NCBI GenBank assembly: GCA_964519145.1
Contig: CAZFHL010000034.1
Location: 1-7,413 of the forward strand
Origin: CAZFHL01 sp964519145
Lineage (GTDB): Bacteria > Patescibacteriota > Minisyncoccia > Phycocordibacterales > WO2-35-19
Length of the DNA stretch: 7,413 nt
Direction: 5' to 3'
Numbering within the stretch: the first letter of the stretch is position 1; the number at the start of each line of letters is the position of its first letter. The notes beneath the pieces were generated by a model, which saw only the letters and a program-made list of their open reading frames with translations, searched no databases and was not told the origin of the DNA. This document shows positions 1-5,976 of the stretch, piece after piece. The position numbers were made by a program, and so were the translations under genes.

Positions 1-544
1 TTATGATCACGAGTCAGAAATTATTTCTACACAAAGTTTTGGAATGAATAGTCAGGTTGTTTATGACGCAAGGACAGTTATAAAAGCTTATATGCCGTTA
101 AGAGAATTAATGAGGGGATTTTTCGATAAATTAAAAAGTGCTTCACAGGGTTTTGCTTCTATTTCCTATGAAGAAGCTGGAATGAGAGAGGCTCTAGTTA
201 CAAAATTATCTATTTTGGTCGGTGGAGAAGAAGAGCCTTCTCTTGCAAGAGTTGTTTCCAAAAGAATTGTTTTAAATGAAGCTGAAAATTTGGTAGAAAA
301 ATTAAAAGATCTCTTGCCTCGTCAAATGTTTGAGCTTAAGATTCAAGCGAAAGTCTCTGGAAGGATAGTTTCTTCAAGGACTATATCTGCTTTTAGAAAA
401 GATGTTACTCAACATATGTATGGAGGTGATATTACTCGTAAAATGAAGCTTAGAGAGAAACAAAAGAAGGGTAAAAAGAAAATGAAAGAAAGAGGCAAAA
501 TAGCAATTCCTCAAGATGTTTTTATAAAAATAATGAAGCCTTAA
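1..544 (+). CDS. lepA: Elongation factor 4 (LepA), C-terminal part
   Basis: This is the 3' end of the gene for the LepA/EF4 translational GTPase, a ribosome-associated factor; the GTPase domain lies upstream of the window. The frame is open from base 2, so the ATG at 44 is internal and not the start; about 180 residues are visible. They cover the EF-G-like C-terminal domain (PLRELMRGFFDKLKSASQG, then GFASISYEE) and the LepA-specific tail: LVEKLKDLLPRQMFELKIQA, then a RKDVTQHMYGGDITRK block, the basic stretch KLREKQKKGKKKMKERG and IPQDVF near the end. This matches the family over its whole visible length. The protein ends a few residues after the IPQDVF block, slightly shorter than E. coli LepA. 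The TAA stop is followed 5 bases later by a hairpin repeat unit. Confidence 0.96.
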   Translation, partial: YDHESEIISTQSFGMNSQVVYDARTVIKAYMPLRELMRGFFDKLKSASQGFASISYEEAGMREALVTKLSILVGGEEEPSLARVVSKRIVLNEAENLVEKLKDLLPRQMFELKIQAKVSGRIVSSRTISAFRKDVTQHMYGGDITRKMKLREKQKKGKKKMKERGKIAIPQDVFIKIMKP

Positions 545-549
545 ATAGA

Positions 550-575
550 CCTCTTTCAAAAGTCTTTATTACTTT
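550..575 (+). repeat. Partial hairpin-repeat unit (left arm only) after lepA
   Basis: CCTCTTTCAAAAGTC (550-564) is a perfect reverse complement of 5536-5550, the right outer arm of the second complete element. It is followed by the 11-nt block TTTATTACTTT, which resembles the left block TTTCTTAGTAT of that element. No matching right arm is found beyond 717, so this is either a truncated left end or a lost third tier of the hairpin that follows. Confidence 0.7.
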
Positions 576-709
576 GAATTACAAAACTCTTTCTCATCAC
601 ACCTTTTTGAACCACGGATAAATTTTTGCTAAAATTTTCCTCGAGCTCGCGCCAGTCGCGCTCGCTAGGCTTCAAAAAGGTATGATTTCAACGAGTTTTG
701 TAATTCAAA
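573..709. repeat. Complete imperfect-palindrome element 1 (long hairpin)
   Basis: The outer arms 573-589 (TTTGAATTACAAAACTC) and 693-709 pair over 17 bp without mismatch. Next come the 11-nt imperfect blocks TTTCTCATCAC (590-600) and, read on the other strand, GTTGAAATCAT (692-682). Inner arms 601-611 (ACCTTTTTGAA) and 671-681 pair over 11 bp. The apex (639-669) is strikingly GC-rich for this genome and can form short CGAGC/GCTCG or GCGC/GCGC stems around a CAGTC loop. There is no downstream U-run typical of an intrinsic terminator on the plus strand. It could act as a 3'-end structure for lepA mRNA, a protein-binding hairpin, or a mobile palindromic element; the sequence does not decide. Confidence 0.85.
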
Positions 710-885
710 ATTAGTACCCATACTATTTTAGATGGTTTTAAATAAAATTTTAGTAAATGCTAAAATATGTGAGTACCATACTAATAATTATGAGAATAGA
801 TACTATTATTGACATTATCCTTATATTTTTTTGAAATTTTGATTGCCAAAGCATATTGTTTGAAAATATATTAAAATGATAACAT
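710..885 (+). promoter_or_regulatory. AT-rich leader region with candidate promoters for the FtsB-like gene
   Basis: No gene is visible here. Candidate 1 is a perfect -35 TTGACA (809-814) with 17 bases to a weak -10 TGAAAT (832-837), leaving a leader of about 40 bases. Candidate 2 is TTGCCA (843-848), 18 bases, TATATT (867-872), which would start transcription only a few bases before the ATG at 886. A small stem ATTTTAG/CTAAAAT (747-753 with 760-766) and a short direct repeat around AGTACC...ATACTA (712-726 and 773-785) are also present, with no assigned role. No Shine-Dalgarno sequence precedes the ATG. Confidence 0.4.
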
Positions 886-1260
886 ATGATATCAAAATCA
901 AATAGTGATAAATATGATAAACTGAAGAAAATAAGTATTTTCATTTTACTTTTTTTTGTATTTTCATTGACCTTAAATTCCTTAAGAGGTGTTTATGATA
1001 AATACAAAGAGGCAAATTTAGCTTTAAATAGGATGAATAATCGTAAAGTAGAACTTGGAAATAAAGAAGTTGATCTCTCAAACTCTTTAGAAAGACTGGA
1101 GTCAGAAGACGGTAGAAGATTTGAGATAAGGAAAAGATTGAATTTTTCTGAAGTAGGTGAGAGTGTAGCTATAATTGTAGAGAGTGAGGGTGCTGAAGAA
1201 AAATATAAACAAAATAAATCTTTTTTTGATAAAATCAAAAATATTTTCAAGAAGGAATAA
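886..1260 (+). CDS. FtsB/DivIC-like septum formation initiator protein
   Basis: The predicted 124-residue protein has the layout of the FtsB/DivIC family: a short lysine-rich cytoplasmic N-terminus, one membrane segment (about residues 15-33, ISIFILLFFVFSLTL core), a charged heptad-like coiled coil (about 36-72), then a conserved-looking end, FEIRKRLNFSEVGESVAIIV (79-98). That block resembles the family pattern of a basic helix followed by a Gly-Glu turn and hydrophobic strand. FtsB/DivIC proteins form a membrane complex with FtsL and FtsQ/DivIB that activates septal wall synthesis. A basic tail (KIKNIFKKE) follows. The ATG at 886 is the first in-frame start; there is no ribosome binding site. 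The assignment rests on architecture plus the end motif, so DivIC versus FtsB cannot be separated. A repeat remnant starts directly after the stop. Confidence 0.75.
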   Translation: MISKSNSDKYDKLKKISIFILLFFVFSLTLNSLRGVYDKYKEANLALNRMNNRKVELGNKEVDLSNSLERLESEDGRRFEIRKRLNFSEVGESVAIIVESEGAEEKYKQNKSFFDKIKNIFKKE

Positions 1261-1304
1261 GCATCTTTCAAAATCAGTATAGTTTTTGCTAGACATACAT
1301 AAAA
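1261..1304 (+). repeat. Degenerate left half of a hairpin repeat filling a convergent junction
   Basis: Bases 1276-1304 match 5437-5465 of the second element at 26 of 29 positions (AGTATAGTTTTTG shared exactly). Bases 1263-1275 (ATCTTTCAAAATC) match its outer left arm. About 7 bases are missing between the two, removing most of the 11-nt left block. No right half is present. The remnant occupies all the space between the stop of the FtsB-like gene and the stop of cysS. Confidence 0.75.
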
Positions 1305-2717
1305 TTAAATCAACAATGATAAACTCTTTCTTAACACGCTTTCTTCTTTTTTGTCATCTATAAAAAATCCTAATTTTTCTATTTCTTCTCTTAATAAATC
1401 ACTTTTTTGCCAGTCTTTGTTTATTCTGGCTTCATCTCTTTCTTTTTTTAGTTCAGAGATCTCTTCTGGAAAATTGCTAAAAGATTTTTCTACCAATTCT
1501 TTTAGTCCTATGTTAAAAATTTCACTCATTTTTTCTATTGTTTTTTTGCTTATTTTTTTATCTACCATTTCATAAAAAAAAGCCAGAGCTTTTGGTGTGT
1601 CTATGTCGTCAGATATTATTTCATTAAATTTATTTAAGACACCATCATCTTCATCTGTGTCTGGTAAATCTTTAAAATTTTGTATGACCTTTTCTAAAGT
1701 TTTTTGGTTTCCAAATAAAGAGTCCCAAGTAAAATTAGTTGGAGATGTATAGTGTCCACTGAGTAGCCATAATCTAAAAGAAATTGGATGAATTTTTTTG
1801 TTAATTAGATCTTCTATATATATTACATTTCCATTAGATTTTCCTATTTTTGCATCATCAATTTTTATATGAGCTCTATGGAGCCAAAATTTTGAAAAAG
1901 GCACTTTGCCAGAAGCAGATTCTGATTGAGCGATTTCATTGTTGTGGTGTACTCCAATATGCTCAATACCACCAGTATGTATATCTATCTGTTCCCCAAG
2001 TATTTCAAATATCATAGCAGAACATTCTATATGCCAACCTGGAAAACCTATACCCCACGGAGATTGCCAACCCATACTCGTTATTTTACTATTTTCAATC
2101 GATTTCCAAAGTATAAAATCTGTTGGATTTATTTTTTCATTATTTTGGACTCTATTGCCTTGCTCTAAACCTTCTAAATTTATTTTTCCTAATTTGCCAT
2201 AATTTTTAAATTTTTTTGTATTAAAATATAAACCTCTTTTTCCTAAATAAGTAAATCCATTTTCTTCTAATCTTTGTATCATCTTAATTTGGGCCTCTAT
2301 AAAATCAGAAGCAAAAGGGAATATAATAGATTTTGTATCAATGTTTAATTTTTCTAAATCAGATTTAAATAATAGCGCATATTTCTCCGCCAATTTTTTC
2401 ATATTTTCCATGCTGATTGATAAACCTTCTGCTCTCAAGCCTTTCGTCATTTTGTCCTCACCCTCATCAGTTTTTCCTTCATTGTCTCCAGTTAAATGTC
2501 CAAAATCTGTAAAATTTATAACTTGTTTAACTTTATATTTTCCAATATTTTCTAAAATTTTTTTTAAAACATCTGTAAAAACAAACATAGATAAATTTCC
2601 TATGTGTTGTCTTGCATATACTGTTGGACCACAATTGTACATAAGTACTTCTTGTTCGTTTATCGGCTCAAATACTTCTTTTTTTGATGTTAGTGTATTT
2701 TTAAATTTGATATCCAT
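1305..2717 (-). CDS. cysS: Cysteine--tRNA ligase
   Basis: This 470-residue class I aminoacyl-tRNA synthetase attaches cysteine to tRNA-Cys in the cytoplasm using ATP. The N-terminal Rossmann fold carries the zinc-ligand Cys29 (YNCGPTVY) and the HIGH-type motif HIGN (38-41). FPGWHIECSAM supplies Cys232, and HTGGIEHIGVHHNNEIAQSE supplies His257 and Glu261, giving the full C-C-H-E zinc site that recognises the cysteine thiol. The KMSKS loop is the variant KIGKS (290-294). The C-terminal helical/anticodon region includes KDWQKSDLLREEIEKLGFFI, typical of the family. Length is close to the usual 460-470. The gene starts 3 bases after the corA stop with no Shine-Dalgarno sequence, so it is probably co-transcribed with corA. 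Its 3' end converges on the FtsB-like gene. Confidence 0.97.
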   Translation of the reverse strand: MDIKFKNTLTSKKEVFEPINEQEVLMYNCGPTVYARQHIGNLSMFVFTDVLKKILENIGKYKVKQVINFTDFGHLTGDNEGKTDEGEDKMTKGLRAEGLSISMENMKKLAEKYALLFKSDLEKLNIDTKSIIFPFASDFIEAQIKMIQRLEENGFTYLGKRGLYFNTKKFKNYGKLGKINLEGLEQGNRVQNNEKINPTDFILWKSIENSKITSMGWQSPWGIGFPGWHIECSAMIFEILGEQIDIHTGGIEHIGVHHNNEIAQSESASGKVPFSKFWLHRAHIKIDDAKIGKSNGNVIYIEDLINKKIHPISFRLWLLSGHYTSPTNFTWDSLFGNQKTLEKVIQNFKDLPDTDEDDGVLNKFNEIISDDIDTPKALAFFYEMVDKKISKKTIEKMSEIFNIGLKELVEKSFSNFPEEISELKKERDEARINKDWQKSDLLREEIEKLGFFIDDKKEESVLRKSLSLLI

Positions 2718-2720
2718 GTT

Positions 2721-3623
2721 TTATAACCACTTTTTTATTTTAAATATAACAAATATTAATAGTGTTATTATTGCCATAATACCAGCTATTATCCAAAAAT
2801 CATAGATATGGCCTGATATGGGGCTATTTTCTACATTCATACCAAAAATCTGACTTATAGTAGCGCTAGGTATTACAAGAAATGCTAATATTGTTAAAAC
2901 TTTTGTTATCTCATTTTGTTTTGAAGATAAAATAGAATTGTTTGTTTCTCTCAATTCATCTAGCATGTCTTTTATGTCATCAATTTCTTCAACCATCTTT
3001 TCCCATGTGTTTAATATTAAATATGAATCTTGTTTAAATCTTTCTCCAAATAGATCTTCTCCTGCTTCTGATAATTCAATCAAAACTTCTTCATGAGAAC
3101 TTATGATTCTTTTAAAACTCAGCAAATTTCTAGATGATTTTGATATTTTAATAACCATATCTTTTTCTTTGTCCTCAAACATTTTTTCTTCCATATTTTT
3201 TATCTGATCTTTTATATGCTCTATTTCGTCAAACATAAAATCATATATCTTTTTTATCATTAAAAAGAAAACATGTTCGTTGGAGTCTTTGTTTAAATTT
3301 TTTATAATTTCAATTTCTTTTTCAAACATGTGCAACGAGTCTATACCCTCATATCTTGCTGTTATCAGGTCATTTTTTGTAATTACAAAATCAATTTCTT
3401 GTTCATAATGTTTTTTTGAAGAATTTTTAAAAGATGGTGTATGAAGAACTATATGTATTGCATTGTTTGAAATTTTGATATTTTGTTTGGGTGTCGGAGA
3501 CAGTAAATCTTTTGATATTATAGGGTTTAAATTGAATTCAGATACTACAAAATCAATCTCTTCTTTTGTTGGAGAATTTAAATCTATCCATTTTTTTTCT
3601 TGATATTTATGTGTTGTAATCAT
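2721..3623 (-). CDS. corA: CorA-family magnesium/divalent-metal transporter
   Basis: This 300-residue inner-membrane protein has the CorA layout: a large N-terminal cytoplasmic domain with long charged helices (about 95-240), then two C-terminal membrane helices (about 242-260 and 276-295). The family signature Gly-Met-Asn lies at 261-263 (QIFGMNVENSP), just after the first helix. In CorA pentamers this motif forms the ion-selectivity site for hexahydrated Mg2+. The loop after GMN reads VENSP where many members have a P-E pair, a common variation. The tail after the last helix is short and basic (KIKKWL). The gene is read from the divergent promoter region shared with the S41 protease gene and is followed closely by cysS. 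Transport of Co2+ or Ni2+ instead of Mg2+ cannot be excluded from sequence. Confidence 0.93.
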   Translation of the reverse strand: MITTHKYQEKKWIDLNSPTKEEIDFVVSEFNLNPIISKDLLSPTPKQNIKISNNAIHIVLHTPSFKNSSKKHYEQEIDFVITKNDLITARYEGIDSLHMFEKEIEIIKNLNKDSNEHVFFLMIKKIYDFMFDEIEHIKDQIKNMEEKMFEDKEKDMVIKISKSSRNLLSFKRIISSHEEVLIELSEAGEDLFGERFKQDSYLILNTWEKMVEEIDDIKDMLDELRETNNSILSSKQNEITKVLTILAFLVIPSATISQIFGMNVENSPISGHIYDFWIIAGIMAIITLLIFVIFKIKKWL

Positions 3624-3645
3624 TTTTATTTTGTTTAAATTATTT

Positions 3646-3673
3646 TTGATAAGAAATGTTTATATGATATATT
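3646..3673 (+). promoter_or_regulatory. Promoter for the S41 protease-rplI pair
   Basis: The -35 is TTGATA (3646-3651), with a 16-base spacer and -10 TATATT (3668-3673), also with a TG-N extension. A start 6-8 bases after the -10 would fall about 3679-3681, only a few bases before the ATG at 3684. The mRNA would be leaderless or nearly so, consistent with the missing ribosome binding site. Confidence 0.55.
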
Positions 3674-3679
3674 ATATCA
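3665..3679. promoter_or_regulatory. Perfect palindrome covering both divergent -10 boxes
   Basis: TGATATA, one central T, TATATCA: a 7-bp inverted repeat in the middle of the divergent corA/S41 region. It may simply be two abutting extended -10 elements on opposite strands, but the perfect symmetry would also suit a dimeric regulator. Confidence 0.45.
3671..3679 (-). promoter_or_regulatory. Extended -10 promoter for corA-cysS
   Basis: Read on the minus strand, 3679-3671 is TGATATAAT: a perfect TATAAT preceded by a TG-N extension. No good -35 is present at 16-18 bases; TTGTTT lies at 19. Transcription would begin about 40 bases upstream of the corA ATG. The site overlaps the plus-strand -10. 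Confidence 0.6.
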
Positions 3680-3683
3680 GAAA

Positions 3684-4895
3684 ATGATAAATGAAAAACA
3701 ATCAAATATATATATAGTTTTTGTAGGCGTACTTATTTTCTTCGTTGGTTTTGTCTTTGGCAAATCTTCTACACCTAAAATGCCAAATATAGCTATTTTA
3801 AATGCAACCACTACTGAATCAATAGATCTACTGCCTTTTTGGAAAGCGTGGACAATTCTTGAAGAAAAATTCACTCCTTCTGCGAGTACAACCAAACCAA
3901 TAAGTATTGATGATAAATTATGGGGAATGATATCTGGTCTCACAAGTTCTTATAATGATCCTTATACAGTCTTTTTTCCGCCATCAGAATCAAAAACCTT
4001 TGAAGAAGAAATAGCTGGATCTTTTGGAGGGGTAGGTATGGAGATTGGTATAGAAAAAGGTTTATTAAAAGTAGTGGCTCCTCTTAAAGGTTCTCCTGCA
4101 GAAAGGGTTGGTGTATTACCAGGAGATATTGTAATAATGATAAATGATAAACCTGCTATAAATATGACCACAGAAGAGGCCATAAGGCTCATAAGAGGCG
4201 AGGTGGGTTCAATTGTATCAATTACTTTTAAAAGAGAAGGTATAAATGAATCTATTAAAAAAGATATAGTCAGAGATATCATAGAAATACCTACTATAAG
4301 TACTAAAATAACAAAAGAAAATGTTTTTGTAATAGAATTATATAGTTTCTCTGCCACGTCACCTGGTTTATTTAGAGAGGCACTAAGAAAGTTTATCGAG
4401 GCCAATACAGATAAGCTTGTTATAGATTTAAGAAATAACCCAGGAGGATATTTAGAAGCGTCTTTAGATATGGCAAGTTGGTTTTTGCCAGTTGGCAAAG
4501 TGGTTGTTACAGAGGATTTTGGTGGTAAAAGGGAAACTATAAGTTATAAGAGTAAAGGTTATGATATTTTTACAGATCAATTGAAGTTGGCTATCCTTGT
4601 AAATGAAGGTTCTGCTTCTGCATCGGAGATATTAGCAGGAGCATTGAGGGAACATAAAAAGGCTATATTGATAGGTGAAAATACTTTCGGTAAAGGCTCT
4701 GTTCAGGAACTTGAGAAAATTACAGATGATACATCTTTAAAAATAACAGTGGCGCATTGGCTTACACCAAATGGAAACTCTCTTTCAAATGGCGGATTGA
4801 AACCAGATATTGAGGTTAAATTAACAAAAGAGAATACAAAAAATGGAAATGACCCTGTATTATCTGAAGCTATAAAATATTTATTAAATAAATAA
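3684..4895 (+). CDS. S41-family carboxy-terminal processing peptidase (CtpA/CtpB type)
   Basis: This 403-residue serine protease should act outside the cytoplasmic membrane, trimming or degrading exported proteins. A hydrophobic signal anchor spans about residues 9-26, with no obvious cleavage site. A helical region follows (with the family-like NDPYTVFFPP at 91-100), then a PDZ domain at about 114-186 (FGGVGMEIG, GSPAERVGVLPGD, LIRGEVGS). The peptidase domain runs from about 200. VIDLRNNPGGYLEAS is the conserved strand-turn, NEGSASASEILAGAL carries the nucleophile (Ser312 by alignment with CtpB), and TFGKGSVQ carries the catalytic Lys337 and Gln341. All expected catalytic residues are present, so it should be active. 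It starts just downstream of its own promoter and shares a probable transcript with rplI, 3 bases beyond. The substrate cannot be read from the sequence. Confidence 0.95.
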   Translation: MINEKQSNIYIVFVGVLIFFVGFVFGKSSTPKMPNIAILNATTTESIDLLPFWKAWTILEEKFTPSASTTKPISIDDKLWGMISGLTSSYNDPYTVFFPPSESKTFEEEIAGSFGGVGMEIGIEKGLLKVVAPLKGSPAERVGVLPGDIVIMINDKPAINMTTEEAIRLIRGEVGSIVSITFKREGINESIKKDIVRDIIEIPTISTKITKENVFVIELYSFSATSPGLFREALRKFIEANTDKLVIDLRNNPGGYLEASLDMASWFLPVGKVVVTEDFGGKRETISYKSKGYDIFTDQLKLAILVNEGSASASEILAGALREHKKAILIGENTFGKGSVQELEKITDDTSLKITVAHWLTPNGNSLSNGGLKPDIEVKLTKENTKNGNDPVLSEAIKYLLNK

Positions 4896-4898
4896 TAT

Positions 4899-5342
4899 AT
4901 GAAAGTAATTTTAAAAAAAGATATAAAGGGGGTCGGTAGAAAATTTGATATTAAAGAAGTATCTGAAGGTTATGCTAACAATTTTTTGTTCCCAAATAAA
5001 TTGGCAGATAGGGCAGATAAAAATACTATAGAAAAATCTGAAATCATGAAATCTCAAATTTTAGAAGATAGAAAAAAAGAAATAGAAAATTTAAGGAAGC
5101 TCACAGAATTGTTAACTGTTAATAAAATACAAATAAAAAGAAAAGCAAATGATAAAGGTCATTTGTTTGAAAAGATAAATTCTGGCATTATAGCTTTAAA
5201 AATAAATCAAGAATTTGATACAAAAATAGAAGATAATATTTTATTTATAAAATCTCCAATAAAAGAGATTGGAAATCATATTGTATCTATAAAATTAGCC
5301 GATTTTCAATCAGATTTTACTGTTGAGATTGTAAAAGGATAG
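4899..5342 (+). CDS. rplI: 50S ribosomal protein L9
   Basis: This 147-residue protein is of normal length for L9, the dumbbell-shaped large-subunit protein that binds 23S rRNA near the L1 stalk. The N-terminal domain has MKVILKKDIKGVGRKFDIKE and the signature VSEGYANNFLFP (21-32), although the usual Gly after the proline is Asn here. The long connecting helix covers about residues 42-75 (rich in Lys and Glu). The C-terminal domain shows KANDKGHLFEKINSGIIA and IKEIGNHIVSIKL. The start follows the S41 protease stop by 3 bases without a Shine-Dalgarno sequence; translational coupling is likely. Pairing with a CtpA-type protease is not a functional link I know. The TAG stop is immediately followed by a repeat unit. 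Confidence 0.96.
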   Translation: MKVILKKDIKGVGRKFDIKEVSEGYANNFLFPNKLADRADKNTIEKSEIMKSQILEDRKKEIENLRKLTELLTVNKIQIKRKANDKGHLFEKINSGIIALKINQEFDTKIEDNILFIKSPIKEIGNHIVSIKLADFQSDFTVEIVKG

Positions 5343-5414
5343 CCTTTTTCAAAGATCTTTATTGCTATGAATTACAAAACTCTTTCTCATCATAACTTTT
5401 TGAACTACGAATAA
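5343..5414 (+). repeat. Left half of an element-1-type repeat after rplI
   Basis: These 72 bases align without gaps to 550-621 after lepA, with 9 differences (about 87% identity). They include the same outer arm (ATGAATTACAAAACTC), the TTTCTCATC block and the CTTTTTGAAC inner arm. The corresponding right arms are absent. Sequence resembling the next part of element 1 (TTTTTGCTAAAA) resumes only at 5556, beyond element 2. Confidence 0.8.
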
Positions 5415-5418
5415 GTAT

Positions 5419-5549
5419 CTCTCAAAAGTCTTTCTTAGTATAGTTTTTGATAGACACGCATAAAAATCTGCTGATTTTTTGCTATGCTCGGTTCAGTCAA
5501 CCTTGCGCAAGTCTATCAAAAACTACACTTGCAACGACTTTTGAAAGAG
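5419..5549. repeat. Complete imperfect-palindrome element 2 between rplI and rpmA
   Basis: Outer arms 5422-5430 (TCAAAAGTC) and 5536-5544 pair perfectly, extended by an offset CTC/GAG match. The 11-nt blocks are TTTCTTAGTAT (5431-5441) and, on the other strand, GTTGCAAGTGT (5535-5525). Inner arms 5442-5455 (AGTTTTTGATAGAC) and 5511-5524 pair over 14 bp. The loop holds a small stem AAAATC/GATTTT (5463-5468 with 5473-5478) and a CAGTC, as in element 1. It lies between the convergent rplI and rpmA and could serve both as a bidirectional 3'-end structure. A typical terminator U-run directly after the stem is missing. Confidence 0.85.
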
Positions 5550-5555
5550 GCCATC

Positions 5556-5580
5556 TTTTTGCTAAAAAATTCCTGCGAAG
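5556..5580 (+). repeat. Continuation of the interrupted element-1-type copy
   Basis: TTTTTGCTAAAA followed by TTCCTGCGAAG resembles 623-645 in the loop of element 1 (TTTTTGCTAAAA, then CCTCGAG), with small indels. With 5343-5414 it suggests that element 2 sits inside an older copy whose right half has been lost before the rpmA end. Confidence 0.5.
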
Positions 5581-5590
5581 TACAAATAAA

Positions 5591-5863
5591 TTAAACAACA
5601 CTAACTATTTTTTTGATCATAGTTGTGCCGTCAAAATGAGTTTTTCTCTTGCTTTTCATTTGAACTTTGCCTTCTTTGATTGAAAATATTGTGTGGTCCT
5701 TGCCTATGGAAGTACCATTTCCTGGTAATATTTTAGTGCCTCTTTGTCTTACAATTATAGAGCCACATTTTACTAAACCACCATCAGATATTTTAATACC
5801 TAAATATTTTGGTTGGGAGTCTCTTCCGTTTTTTGTTGTACCTGCAGCTTTTTTATGTGCCAT
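5591..5863 (-). CDS. rpmA: 50S ribosomal protein L27
   Basis: This 90-residue protein begins MAHKKAAGTTKNGRDSQPK, the classic L27 start whose flexible N-terminus reaches towards the peptidyl transferase centre. The family signature GSIIVRQRG is at 34-42, followed by KILPGN and GKDHTIF. The N-terminus starts directly at the mature-type sequence, without the cleavable Firmicutes-style extension. Length is normal. Bacterial rpmA often follows rplU (L21), but here it stands alone, divergent from the Ada-domain gene and convergent with rplI. The start is preceded by an A/T stretch (TTAATTTAACAAA) without a Shine-Dalgarno sequence. Confidence 0.97.
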   Translation of the reverse strand: MAHKKAAGTTKNGRDSQPKYLGIKISDGGLVKCGSIIVRQRGTKILPGNGTSIGKDHTIFSIKEGKVQMKSKRKTHFDGTTMIKKIVSVV

Positions 5864-5886
5864 TTTGTTAAATTAAAAATTATAAT

Positions 5887-5916
5887 AATATATACTATAT
5901 TTAAGTCTTTTGTTAA
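5887..5916 (-). promoter_or_regulatory. Candidate promoter for rpmA
   Basis: On the minus strand, -35 TTAACA (5916-5911), 18 bases, -10 TATATT (5892-5887). This predicts a leader of roughly 15-20 bases. A second TATAAT (5884-5879) is closer to the gene but lacks a -35 at proper spacing. Confidence 0.45.
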
Positions 5917-5961
5917 TAAACAGAATATAACTGTTATAATATAGATTAAACACAGTATAAT
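5910..5961 (+). promoter_or_regulatory. Candidate promoters for the Ada-domain membrane protein gene
   Basis: TTGTTA (5910-5915) lies 19 bases before an extended -10, TGTTATAAT (5932-5940). A second perfect TATAAT is at 5956-5961 and would start transcription about 8-10 bases before the ATG at 5977. An inverted repeat AACAG-N7-CTGTT (5919-5935) overlaps the first promoter. Confidence 0.5.
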
Positions 5962-5976
5962 AGATAAAATAGAAAA

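Noticed and set aside
573..709. Canonical integron attC site with a gene cassette
   Set aside because: The strand-specific mismatches and post-stop position recall attC, but no clear paired RYYYAAC/GTTRRRY boxes are present, adjacent genes are housekeeping, and no integrase is in the window.
550..717. CRISPR array
   Set aside because: The repeats are inverted tiers of one hairpin, not identical direct repeats separated by unique spacers.
2341..2805. Open frame of 154 codons on the plus strand
   Set aside because: It is antisense to the well-supported cysS and the end of corA, with no recognisable protein features.
3962..4498. Open frame of 178 codons on the minus strand
   Set aside because: It lies opposite the PDZ and peptidase domains of the S41 protease and is explained as its shadow.
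5447..5683. Open frame of 78 codons on the plus strand
   Set aside because: It runs through hairpin element 2 and the antisense of rpmA; composition reflects the repeat rather than a protein.
5919..5935. LexA/SOS box
   Set aside because: The half-sites are in the opposite order (AACAG...CTGTT) to the known CTGT...ACAG type.
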